Positions 28,859 through 36,576 of a DNA stretch of 64,000 nt are shown one piece after another. The stretch covers positions 1 to 64,000 of the forward strand of contig JAUSNX010000004.1 in assembly GCA_030656015.1 (NCBI GenBank), read 5' to 3'. A program made the translations under genes and the position numbers. Numbering within the stretch: the first letter of the stretch is position 1; each line of letters starts with the position of its first letter. The notes beneath the pieces are model-generated. The model did not search any database and had not been told where the DNA came from. It saw nothing but the letters and a program-made list of their open reading frames with translations. The stretch comes from Methanobacteriaceae archaeon. GTDB lineage: Archaea; Methanobacteriota; Methanobacteria; Methanobacteriales; Methanobacteriaceae.

Positions 28859-29161
28859 ATGATTAAGCATTATGAAGGAATAATAAAAAAAGCACCCTAC
28901 AAAAATAAAAAAGACTCAGTTTTCATAGATCACAATCCTAAACCCATAATAAATACTATAAAAGAGGAAATAAGTATTTATGGCCCAATAATACGATTAC
29001 AAGTTCTCACCACAGCCTCTTTAAAAAGCCCTATGTACTTTTTCAAACAGGAAAAATTTGAACCATACAGTTTAGATGGGTATGTTGAACTTTTAAAGCC
29101 CTTAAAGGACTATGAAGGTCAAAATTGTAAAATACTCTTGGAATTTCAAGATATAGATTAA
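28859..29161 (+). CDS. Hypothetical protein, 100 residues
   Basis: Not recognised. ATG 28859 is preferred over GTG 28850 because GGTG at 28849-28852 is a fitting ribosome binding site for the ATG. The protein is soluble and basic at the N terminus, with no clear motif. It is monocistronic between divergent and convergent neighbours. Confidence 0.5.
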   Translation: MIKHYEGIIKKAPYKNKKDSVFIDHNPKPIINTIKEEISIYGPIIRLQVLTTASLKSPMYFFKQEKFEPYSLDGYVELLKPLKDYEGQNCKILLEFQDID

Positions 29162-29264
29162 TTTAGCTCATTTCAATAATGGGATACATTTATAAAAAAA
29201 ATAATATATTTTTCTAATATTTTTTATATTTTATTTAATTCTTTTACTTAATTATTAAAACTCT

Positions 29265-30020
29265 TTAAGGAGAATAAAAGATAACTCCTTCCAAAGAGGT
29301 TACATTTTTTTGAGAATTTAAAGTCGGCCTTCCCTTTTCTTCCATTAGTTTAATATTACCCTCATGGTCCTTAATATTATAAGAAACCTCATAAGGCAGA
29401 CCTGTTTTAATAGATTCATTAATAACTGATAATACTCTATCCAAATCTTCTTTAATGATTAAAGATCCCAGAACTGCTAAATCTATTTTTTCAATATCTT
29501 CCGGAGAATAACCAGTAATATCCTTTAAAAAATCATTTAAAAATTCAACATGCTGTTCTTCATCCAAGTAAGTCCTGTAAACAATACCTGGAATGTTTTT
29601 GGCCATAGACCTATAAGAAAGTTCGTTCTTTTTAAGTTCCATGAATACTTTGTGGTTTTCAATTCCACTCTCAACTGCAAATTTTAATTCATTCTCCCGG
29701 TAAGGTTTAATTATATAATGTGCCGGATTTACAGTTTGGGCCTTGCGTATAATATTTTCATTACCATGAGCCGTTAAAAATATAATAGGAACGTCATAAA
29801 TTTGAGATATGGCCTTGGCAGTATCCACACCATCCATTGTTCCTTTTAGATTAATATCCATTATAATTAAATCTGGTTTAAGCTTTTCCGCCATTTCCAG
29901 AGCACTTTGTCCACTGGCCACATCCCCTACGACTTCAAAGCCCCATCTTTCCAGTCTTCGAGTAAGTTCCAGGGCAGTAATTGCCTCGTCTTCAACAATT
30001 AAAATTCTAGCTAAACTCAT
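29265..30020 (-). CDS. Response regulator receiver with PAS output domain
   Basis: The protein has 251 residues. The CheY-like receiver spans about 1-120: VEDE acidic pocket, phospho-acceptor Asp in LIIMDINLKG, switch Thr in FLTAHG, and KPY with the conserved Lys. A PAS domain follows (about 130-251) with NIPGIVYRTYLDEEQHVEFLN and HEGNIKLMEEKGRP. There is no DNA-binding or kinase domain, as is common in methanogen phosphorelay proteins, so output is probably by protein contact. ATG 30020 is taken as start; TTG 30029 extends it by three codons. Confidence 0.85.
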   Translation of the reverse strand: MSLARILIVEDEAITALELTRRLERWGFEVVGDVASGQSALEMAEKLKPDLIIMDINLKGTMDGVDTAKAISQIYDVPIIFLTAHGNENIIRKAQTVNPAHYIIKPYRENELKFAVESGIENHKVFMELKKNELSYRSMAKNIPGIVYRTYLDEEQHVEFLNDFLKDITGYSPEDIEKIDLAVLGSLIIKEDLDRVLSVINESIKTGLPYEVSYNIKDHEGNIKLMEEKGRPTLNSQKNVTSLEGVIFYSP

Positions 30021-30188
30021 GCACCTCAAGGTTTGTAATTGGTAATTAATAAATATAGTGTGTTCTTTAAAAGGGCAATATTGTTATGGGGTATCAATAT
30101 TGGTAAAAAACTCACATGATATGAAAAAAAATATGAAAATATTTAATAATAAAACAAAAATGAACCACTTCATGAATCAACCAACTAA

Positions 30189-30276
30189 ACAAAAATTAAC
30201 CAATACACCACACCATCCAACCACCCCCTAAAAACAAAAATTAACCAATACACCACACCATCCAACCACCCTAAAA
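30189..30276. repeat. Tandem duplication, 45-bp unit
   Basis: ACAAAAATTAACCAATACAC followed by a C-rich tail (CCATCCAACCACCC) occurs at 30189 and again at 30234. The second copy ends about 40 bp before the tocopherol-cyclase-like start. The unit is unusually rich in A and C on this strand. Confidence 0.85.
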
Positions 30277-30316
30277 CAAAAAAGTCTATAAAATCGAATA
30301 TACATATACTTATTAA

Positions 30317-31303
30317 ATGTTTAAAAAATACAATCCATCTCAGTTTCAGGGAAGTAAAACTAAGAAAGGGTATTTCGAAGGTTGGTACTACAAATTAGTA
30401 GATGATACTGAAGAAATTGCCTTTGCCATAATACCTGGTATCTCCCTTCCTAAAAACGATGAAAAGCCCCATGCATTTATAATGGTTTTTGATGCTAGAA
30501 ATCATGAAATGAACTATTTTAAATTTGATATTGACGAATTTAAAGCCTCAAAAAGTGAATTTAAGCTGAAAATTGCAGATAATTTTTTCTCACACCACCA
30601 GCTCCATTTAAATTTAAATAAAGATTCTCTTCAAATAAAGGCCCGTCTTGAATTTAAAAATATTATACCCTGGCCCGTTAGTGTATTTTCACCGGGAGTT
30701 ATGGGTTGGTACTCCTTTGTTCCATTCATGGAATGTTATCACGGAGTTTTAAGTTTTAACCATCAAGTAAAGGGATATATTGAAATAAATAATCAGAAAA
30801 AGGATTTTAATAAGGGAAAGGGTTATTTAGAAAAAGATTGGGGAACTTCCATGCCTTCTTCTTGGATATGGATGCAGAGTAACCATTTTGAAGAGGAAAA
30901 TGCATCACTTTTTGGTTCTATTGCTAAGATACCCTGGCTGAAAAATTATTTTACAGGATTCATTTTCGGATTTTTATTAAATGGTCGACTTTTCAAGTTT
31001 AGCACCTATAACCGATCCCACATAAAGAAATTAAAAGTGGATCATGAGAGAATAATAATTGAGGTTTCTAATAAAAATCATCGGCTCAAAATAGATGCTG
31101 AGCGAACTAAAGGGGTGGATTTACCTGCTCCTTCTCAAGGTGAGATGACTTCTAAAGTTAATGAATCCTTAAATTCTAAAATAAACTTAAAGCTTTATGA
31201 TAATAATAAGAAAAATAAATTAATTTTTGAAGGCACTGGGAGAAACTCTGGCCTGGAATTCGTAGGAGATATTCAGGAACTAATAAAAGGAATAAAAAAG
31301 TAA
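30317..31303 (+). CDS. Tocopherol-cyclase-like family protein
   Basis: The protein has 328 residues. The N-terminal KTKKGYFEGWYYKLVDD and the central GKGYLEKDWGTSMPSSWIWMQSNHF region, with PWPVSVFSPGVMGWYSFVPFMECYHGV before it, match the tocopherol cyclase-like family. In plants the enzyme closes the chromanol ring of vitamin E precursors; bacterial and archaeal relatives are uncharacterised. No tocopherol pathway gene is nearby, so another hydrophobic substrate or a lipocalin-like binding role is possible. It is cytosolic by sequence. The gene stands alone. Confidence 0.75.
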   Translation: MFKKYNPSQFQGSKTKKGYFEGWYYKLVDDTEEIAFAIIPGISLPKNDEKPHAFIMVFDARNHEMNYFKFDIDEFKASKSEFKLKIADNFFSHHQLHLNLNKDSLQIKARLEFKNIIPWPVSVFSPGVMGWYSFVPFMECYHGVLSFNHQVKGYIEINNQKKDFNKGKGYLEKDWGTSMPSSWIWMQSNHFEEENASLFGSIAKIPWLKNYFTGFIFGFLLNGRLFKFSTYNRSHIKKLKVDHERIIIEVSNKNHRLKIDAERTKGVDLPAPSQGEMTSKVNESLNSKINLKLYDNNKKNKLIFEGTGRNSGLEFVGDIQELIKGIKK

Positions 31304-31353
31304 AATTTATTAATTTAACTATTATTATATCAATTAAACGAATTTTAATGTTT

Positions 31354-31438
31354 ATTAAATAAAAAAATAATTATTTAACAATTATAATCTGAACAATTAT
31401 TTCATTAAATAAAAAAATAATTTTTTAACAATTATAAG
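31354..31438. repeat. Tandem duplication, 50-bp unit
   Basis: ATTAAATAAAAAAATAATT followed by TTTAACAATTATAA occurs at 31354 and 31404. The second copy ends just before AAGGTGA, the ribosome binding region of the MgtE-like gene at 31446. Confidence 0.8.
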
Positions 31439-31445
31439 GTGAATA

Positions 31446-32432
31446 ATGAAATCTGAAATCTCCAATAAACAAATAGAAAATTTAATCACCTCTAAAGTTC
31501 CCACTTGCCTTCTAAATCAAACCATAGGAGAAGTTCAGGAATACCTGGAAACTAACAGCATTGAATTTGATAATATTGATTATATTTACGTTCTGGATGA
31601 CTCAAATTCATTGCAAGGAGTTATTTCCATAAAAAAATTATTAAGTTCTACCCCTCCTCTTAAGGCCAGTGCCATAATGCACCGGGAACCTATATCCATT
31701 ACCAAAAATACCGAACCAGAAGAAGTAGTTTTCCTGGCCCTTTCACACGGATTAAAGTCGATTCCCGTAATTGAAAATGGAAATGATTTTTTAGGAATAA
31801 TTACCCACTACGACATCCTGCGCATTTTTAATAAAGAAGTTCAGGAAGATATATTCAAATTTGGAGGTATTTTTCACAAGGTAGGGGATGAATATACTTC
31901 TATTCAATCCAGCACATTCCACATGATCCGTTCCCGACTTCCATGGCTTATAATTGGAGTTATGGGTGGTATTGCTGCTGCTTCACTTATTGCTCGTTTT
32001 GAAAGTCTCCTATCCAGTTTTATTGCACTGGCGGCATTCATTCCCATTATGGTCTATATGAGTGACGCAGCCGGTACCCAATCAGAGGCCTTAATTATTC
32101 GTAGTATGGCCCTGGATACCAATCTAAACATGAGGTTTTATATTATTCGAGAAATAAAGGTGGCCGCAGTTATAGCTCTGGTATCCGGATTTTTAGCCGG
32201 ACTAATGGCCTTTATAACCAGATCTAATCCTTTATTAGGAGGCATAATATTCCTTTCCATGTTTTTTAGTATAATAGCATCAGTTATTATAGCCACCATA
32301 TCTCCCCTAATCTTTAAAAGACTAAATTTCGATCCAGCAGTTGCCACCGGGCCTCTGGCCACAATTGTAAGTGATATAATAACTCTGGCCATCTATTTAG
32401 GAGTGGCCTTGTTACTGATCGGTTTAACATGA
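31446..32432 (+). CDS. MgtE/SLC41-type divalent cation transporter with CBS domains
   Basis: The protein has 328 residues. A CBS pair lies at about 15-135 (YIYVLDDSNSLQGVISIKKL and IPVIENGNDFLGIITHYDIL). An MgtE-type membrane domain follows (about 155-328) with five helices, including MSDAAGTQSEALIIRSMAL, PLLGGIIFLSMFF and PAVATGPLATIVSDIITL, where the Asp of the last motif contributes to the Mg2+ pore. The N-terminal MgtE domain of bacterial proteins is shortened or absent. It likely imports Mg2+ with gating by CBS ligand or Mg2+. GGTGA precedes ATG 31446. Confidence 0.85.
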   Translation: MKSEISNKQIENLITSKVPTCLLNQTIGEVQEYLETNSIEFDNIDYIYVLDDSNSLQGVISIKKLLSSTPPLKASAIMHREPISITKNTEPEEVVFLALSHGLKSIPVIENGNDFLGIITHYDILRIFNKEVQEDIFKFGGIFHKVGDEYTSIQSSTFHMIRSRLPWLIIGVMGGIAAASLIARFESLLSSFIALAAFIPIMVYMSDAAGTQSEALIIRSMALDTNLNMRFYIIREIKVAAVIALVSGFLAGLMAFITRSNPLLGGIIFLSMFFSIIASVIIATISPLIFKRLNFDPAVATGPLATIVSDIITLAIYLGVALLLIGLT

Positions 32433-32475
32433 TTAAGTGCTTTTTATTTTAAGAATTATTAAGTAAGGGACCTGA

Positions 32476-32573
32476 CAATTAAAACCACACCATTAAAGAA
32501 TTATTAGGAGAATTGACATGGCAATTGAAACCACACCATTAAAGAATTATTAGGAGAAGGGACATGGCAATTG
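32476..32573 (+). repeat. 46-bp tandem duplication carrying ribosome binding site and start codon
   Basis: The unit starting CAATT(A/G)AAACCACACC at 32476 is repeated at 32522, and a third partial copy begins at 32568. Each unit contains AGGAGA and ATGGCAATTG. The duplicated start creates the leader ORF at 32518, and the second start is that of the coiled-coil gene at 32564. Confidence 0.92.
32518..32553 (+). CDS. Eleven-codon leader ORF made by duplication
   Basis: ATG 32518 follows AGGAGAATTGAC, an excellent ribosome binding site, and reads MAIETTPLKNY before TAG at 32551-32553. The stop codon overlaps the AGGAG site of the next start (32551-32556). The leader shares its first four residues with the downstream protein because it is a copy of it. 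Translation is likely given the signals. A role in coupling or attenuating the coiled-coil gene is inference. Confidence 0.5.
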   Translation: MAIETTPLKNY

Positions 32574-32989
32574 AAAATAATAAAAATTCTGATGATAAAC
32601 CAGTAAAAGCAGAGAATTTGGAACTTAAAATCCAAGAACTGGAATCTGAACTATTAGAAACTAAATCTCAATTAGATAAAACACTTAAAGAGTTACATAT
32701 GTGTCAGGGCAGATTATCCGAAATTAGAGAAGAAAAAGAAGATCTTAACAGCCGTTTGAGAGAATTGGAACTTATTAAAATGGATTTAAAACTCTTAGAT
32801 GTGCGAAAAATTGAGGATGAAAATAATAAGATCCAGCACCGAATTCATGTGACCAAGAAGCTGCTTGATGAGGCCCGTGATGATTTAAAATTCCGTGCCG
32901 TGGTTATTAAAGATTTGGAAGAGCAGAAGGTTCTGGATAAAGTTCGGGGCAAGAGTCCCGATAGTTTGATTGTTTATAAAAATAAGTGA
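32564..32989 (+). CDS. Coiled-coil protein, 141 residues
   Basis: A continuous heptad pattern runs from about 18 to 85 (LELKIQELESELLETKSQLDKTL...), and a second helical segment follows around 90-130. There is no signal peptide or membrane segment. A family name is not recognised; similar small coiled-coil proteins are common in Methanobacteriales. AGGAGAAGGGAC lies before ATG 32564. A structural or scaffold role is possible. Confidence 0.65.
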   Translation: MAIENNKNSDDKPVKAENLELKIQELESELLETKSQLDKTLKELHMCQGRLSEIREEKEDLNSRLRELELIKMDLKLLDVRKIEDENNKIQHRIHVTKKLLDEARDDLKFRAVVIKDLEEQKVLDKVRGKSPDSLIVYKNK

Positions 32990-33206
32990 ATAACAAAATT
33001 ATATTTTCTACATTTTTTATGTGTTTAAAATTCATTTAAAAATAAAATAAATATTTAAAATTATATAAATGTGCTAATTTATAATTGAAAAAAAAAGCTG
33101 GATCAAATTATAAGAACTAGATTTATATCAATTAAAAAAAAAATGAATTAATCTAGGCTTTAATTTTAGCAGATTTATTAAAATTTAAAAAAAATATCAT
33201 TATCGT

Positions 33207-33284
33207 CTATAGAATCCCTAAAAACCTTAAAACAACTACAATAATGATAATAGCGACAATATAATATAAAATACTTCTCACCAT
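33207..33284 (-). CDS. 25-residue hydrophobic membrane peptide
   Basis: ATG 33284 is preceded by AAAGGAGTGA, a strong ribosome binding site with good spacing. The ORF reads MVRSILYYIV... and then an isoleucine/valine-rich helix ending RFLGIL, stop at 33207. It is a single transmembrane segment with an Arg near each end. It resembles very small bacterial membrane proteins of the lmo0937 type. It lies 37 nt after the Hsp20-like gene on the same strand, so it is probably in the same operon. Too short for ordinary gene calling. Confidence 0.65.
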   Translation of the reverse strand: MVRSILYYIVAIIIIVVVLRFLGIL

Positions 33285-33321
33285 GCTATCACTCCTTTAA
33301 ACCATCGTCATTTAAAAGATT

Positions 33322-34035
33322 TTAATCTTCAATATTTACTTTTGTTATCTCTTCTACCACTTTAGGGAGAGTGATGGTCAGTTTACATTCTTTGTATTTA
33401 GCTGTGGCTTCTTTAACTTTAATTTCCGTCGAAAGATTTATAGTTCTATTTATTTTGCCATAACATCTCTCTTTTTGAGTGAATTTAGCACCTTCAATTT
33501 CATGTTCTTTTTGGAACATAGCTGTTATTTCTACTCTATTTCTTGAAATACCAATATCTATATCCTCTTTTTTGACACCAGAAATATCGACTATTAATAT
33601 GATAGTATCATTGGTTTCCAGAACATCAACTAATGGTTTGGATGATGTTTCAGGTTTCTTGTAATCAGATATGGCCTCATCAATTTGCACTTTTCCTTCC
33701 TTGAATTTAGATACTAGATCGTTCAATAATTTCTCTGCAGGAGTAACCCCTTCTTTTTTACTCTCTTTTTCAAGCTTTTCTTTCTGGTCTTCAGCTTCTT
33801 TTTTAAATTCACCTAATTTTTCCTCTACTTCTTCTTTTTTATCAGAAGCATCTTCTTTAACTTCCTCTATCCTACTGCTAGCATCCTCTTTCATATCTTT
33901 AGCAGAATCCTTAGCATCACCCATCTTATTTTTTACCCCTTCTTTTTTTTCTTCACCCCAATCTTTCCCTTTTTCAACTTTTTTCTGGGTATTTTTTTTC
34001 ATTCCATGTTTTGATTCAGTTATATCATTTCTCAT
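33322..34035 (-). CDS. Hsp20 (alpha-crystallin) protein with LEA-like N-terminal repeat
   Basis: ATG 34035 is preferred (237 residues) because AAAGGAGAG precedes it; 34062 would add nine residues. Residues 15-95 are a highly charged Lys/Glu helix with repeating KxxxxDAKDSAKDMKEDASS-type units, like late-embryogenesis-abundant or YtxH-type proteins. Residues about 132-228 form the alpha-crystallin domain (VDVLETNDTIILIVDISGVKKEDIDI, then YGKINRTINL and KLTITLPK). The G-x-L of the usual terminal motif is replaced by C-K-L. It is likely a holdase chaperone in stress. It clusters with the 25-residue peptide and a PRC-barrel gene. Confidence 0.85.
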   Translation of the reverse strand: MRNDITESKHGMKKNTQKKVEKGKDWGEEKKEGVKNKMGDAKDSAKDMKEDASSRIEEVKEDASDKKEEVEEKLGEFKKEAEDQKEKLEKESKKEGVTPAEKLLNDLVSKFKEGKVQIDEAISDYKKPETSSKPLVDVLETNDTIILIVDISGVKKEDIDIGISRNRVEITAMFQKEHEIEGAKFTQKERCYGKINRTINLSTEIKVKEATAKYKECKLTITLPKVVEEITKVNIED

Positions 34036-34110
34036 AGTAATCTCTCCTTTAAGTGAATCCAATGAAAATTTAACAATCTGACTAAAAAAAAGAATTAAAA
34101 CATTTAATTA

Positions 34111-34350
34111 TTATTCATTCTTAAAAACTCTGCCTTTAATTAGAACTTTATCCCCAATAGTTTCAATCATTTCATAAGGCACTATTTTATGATCACCCAG
34201 TCCAATTTTTGCAGATATCCCTGCTTCTTTTAAAATAATGGATTTTACGGTGTTGGTTTTAAAATCCCATTCAACATCATTAACTAACCCTATTTGGTCT
34301 CCAGATTCATCTATAACATCTTTTCCAAGTAATTCATCTGATATTTTCAT
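34111..34350 (-). CDS. PRC-barrel domain protein
   Basis: The protein has 79 residues, entirely one PRC barrel: LLGKDVIDESGDQIGLVNDVEWD, then KIGLGDHKIVPYEMIETIGDKVLIKG. Such small archaeal PRC-barrel proteins are thought to bind RNA or protein partners; some relate to RimM and others to CdvA-like proteins. It lies upstream of the Hsp20 gene on the same strand, 75 nt away, so co-transcription is plausible. Confidence 0.85.
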   Translation of the reverse strand: MKISDELLGKDVIDESGDQIGLVNDVEWDFKTNTVKSIILKEAGISAKIGLGDHKIVPYEMIETIGDKVLIKGRVFKNE

Positions 34351-34895
34351 TTTTTAACTCCTAAATTACAATTCCAATTTTTATTTGACAAAGCCTTTAA
34401 CTTCTAATATTATATATGTTTAGGGTTAGTGTTAAACCCTATGTATTTGAAAATAGTTACTATTAAATATTTCTATTTTTGAATGGAAATTGGCTAATTT
34501 GAATTTATGAGAAATACAAAACAAATTAAAATAGAATTATAATAAATATAAAAAATCAAAGATTATGGTGACCCGGTTAGAATATAATGAAATAAGGAAA
34601 AAATCCCCAATTAAGATGTTTTTTTAGATTAAAAATACATGAAGACGGGAAAGCTGACATGAACATAAATTATCAGAATATAATGAAAATGCCTATATCA
34701 ATCTAAAAACTGAAGGAAATCAGAACAGAATATGGGGATTATATATAATTCGAGAATAATTGGTTGTACCATATATTATTAAATTGAAGAATCAGTATAT
34801 TCAGACCCTAAGTTCGTTAAACGATTCTATAACGAAGTTGGTCACAAATTCCTTAATTTTTTCTTATAAAAATAGAATTATTCTCATTATAAATA
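34351..34895. other. AT-rich region without clear gene
   Basis: There is one short stretch of less biased sequence near 34565-34630 (starting ATGGTGACCCGGTTAGAATA, which reads 20 codons to a stop). It may be a remnant but matches nothing I recognise. The rest is low-complexity and includes the promoter of the PRC-barrel gene. Confidence 0.4.
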
Positions 34896-35213
34896 TCAAA
34901 CATTATTATCTTCATTTTCTTTCTCAGAATTTGATTTTGATTTACATCGCTCTAATTCAAATTTAAGCTGATTTAATTTATTTTTATAATTATCAACTTC
35001 TTTTTTAAGTAAGAAATTGCGAATACCCAGGTAAAGTACCGCTAAACAAAGCACAACTAAAATCACCAGTAAAAAGCTAATAGTGATACTCGCTGCAAAA
35101 GTCTGCCAAAATAAACTGAAAGAATAAATCCCATAAATTATCGCAGCAAAAATACAAAATACTGCCGTTATAATCAAAATAATCTTTATCATCTTTAGGG
35201 GTGGAACATTCAT
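34896..35213 (-). CDS. Two-helix membrane protein with cytoplasmic coiled coil
   Basis: The protein has 105 residues. Transmembrane helices lie at about 8-28 and 37-62, followed by a charged coiled coil (LLKKEVDNYKNKLNQLKFELERCK) and an acidic tail. There is no named family. The start at 35213 has no good ribosome binding site; ATG 35192 (MIKIILII...) is an alternative. Function unknown. Confidence 0.55.
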   Translation of the reverse strand: MNVPPLKMIKIILIITAVFCIFAAIIYGIYSFSLFWQTFAASITISFLLVILVVLCLAVLYLGIRNFLLKKEVDNYKNKLNQLKFELERCKSKSNSEKENEDNNV

Positions 35214-35588
35214 AATAACACATTTTATTTATATGTTTAATTTTGATTTATATTTTATGATTTATGATTAAATCCAAACAAATGGTTAATTTTTAAATAT
35301 AATATAAATTAAGTCTTCATTTGATTAATTTATGCAAGACTAAGGAAAGATTAGGGTGTAAATGTGGAATAAATACTTTTAATATATTCCCTTAATTTAA
35401 GTTAGAAGTTAAAAAAATATATGGTTTATTTGAAAATTAAATAATCATTAAAGATTATTTAAAGTTTATTTGTAATTATCTAAGAAATTTAACATCAATA
35501 AAAAAAAAGCGATAGAATAATAAATTTTAAGAGTATTAGGACTTAATATATAATCTATAACGCTAGAGAAATGATGGAATGAATTATT
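35214..35588. other. Divergent intergenic region
   Basis: AT-rich DNA holding promoters for the membrane protein (minus) and the DUF4012 protein (plus). No gene, repeat or RNA recognised. Confidence 0.4.
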
Positions 35589-36305
35589 ATGAGAACAATT
35601 TTAAAAGTATTTTTACTGTTAATGCTAGTGGTGGCTAGTGGGGCCACGGCCTTATTTTATGGATTAAATCAAACTACAGAGTTTAATGGAAGTTACAAAA
35701 TACTGCTATTAGCTGTTGATACCACAGAAAACCAGGGAACAGAAGGTCTGGGGGCCTGTGATATGGCCTATGTCCTTAATATAGTAAATGGTAGTGTAAA
35801 AGATATAACTCCTATTTACCCCGGTGGAATGACTAGTCCTACTTACACTGAACCCTCGCAATTAGGTTCTGGTATGTTGTTGCTTCACGATTCCTTGTAT
35901 GGCGTAAATACCACCTTCGGTGCAGAAAGGGCTCAGGAAATAGTGGAATATAATAAAGGAATTAAAACCAATGCCGTGGTTATGATAACACCCGATGCAG
36001 TAGATGCGCTTTTAACCGCCGTAGGACCTATAGAAGTAAATGGTGCCCCAATGAGTGTTAATGATTCGCTGGGTTATATTAGAGATATGACTGAAACTGA
36101 CTCCAGTACTCAAAATAGAGGTAATGCTACATCGGCACTGATGGAACCAGTTCTAAAAGCTGCTAAAAGTAATCCTGCTACTTATATTAGCCTGGCCAAA
36201 GTTGCAATTGAACAATATAATAAAGGAAATATTCGAGTAGTACCCGCTAGCTTAATTACAAAATTTACAGTTTCCATGGGACTTAATTCATTGCTAGGGA
36301 GGTAG
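35589..36305 (+). CDS. DUF4012-type secreted/membrane-anchored protein
   Basis: The protein has 238 residues. An N-terminal signal-anchor spans about 5-24, then an extracytoplasmic domain with YKILLLAVDTTENQGTEGLGACDMAYVLNIVNGSV and TNAVVMITPDAVDALLTAVGPIEV. This resembles DUF4012 and distantly LytR-CpsA-Psr proteins, which ligate polymers to cell walls in bacteria. The catalytic Arg/Asp set of LCP enzymes cannot be confirmed here. It is monocistronic. Confidence 0.6.
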   Translation: MRTILKVFLLLMLVVASGATALFYGLNQTTEFNGSYKILLLAVDTTENQGTEGLGACDMAYVLNIVNGSVKDITPIYPGGMTSPTYTEPSQLGSGMLLLHDSLYGVNTTFGAERAQEIVEYNKGIKTNAVVMITPDAVDALLTAVGPIEVNGAPMSVNDSLGYIRDMTETDSSTQNRGNATSALMEPVLKAAKSNPATYISLAKVAIEQYNKGNIRVVPASLITKFTVSMGLNSLLGR

Positions 36306-36397
36306 TTAAAGAAGTAAAATCATTTTATTTTTTTTTATAAAATTATAATTAGAATCATTAAAATAAATTTTATGTAAAAAAATAAACTGAAAATAAA

Positions 36398-36510
36398 AAT
36401 CAGAAATAATTATAAAAATAAAACCCCTAAAAAAAATATTAAAAAATCAGAAATAATTATAAAAATAAAACCCTAAAAAAAATATTAAAAAATCAGAAAT
36501 AATTATAAAA
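36398..36510. repeat. Tandem array, 46-47-bp unit, about 2.5 copies
   Basis: AATCAGAAATAATTATAAAA followed by ATAAAACCC and an A-rich tail begins at 36398, 36445 and 36491. The third copy is cut short by the lon terminator hairpin. No spacers of unique sequence are present, so it is not a CRISPR array. Confidence 0.88.
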
Positions 36511-36550
36511 ATAAAAAAAAGAATTCAGATTAATGAGTAATTTGAATTCT
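36505..36550 (-). terminator. Terminator downstream of lon
   Basis: AGAATTCA (36520-36527) pairs with TGAATTCT (36543-36550), with additional ATTA/TAAT pairing inside the loop. On the minus strand it is followed by a run of T (36512-36519 on the complementary strand). Confidence 0.6.
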
Positions 36551-36576
36551 TTCTAATTCTTCTTTTTTAAATAGAC

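Noticed and set aside
34760-34966. 68-codon ORF overlapping the two-helix membrane protein
   Set aside because: It has no ribosome binding site, is rich in A/T-run codons, and runs through the opposite end of the coiled-coil gene.
30189-36510. CRISPR array
   Set aside because: The repeats are tandem with no unique spacers of similar length, have only 2-3 copies and differ in sequence from site to site.
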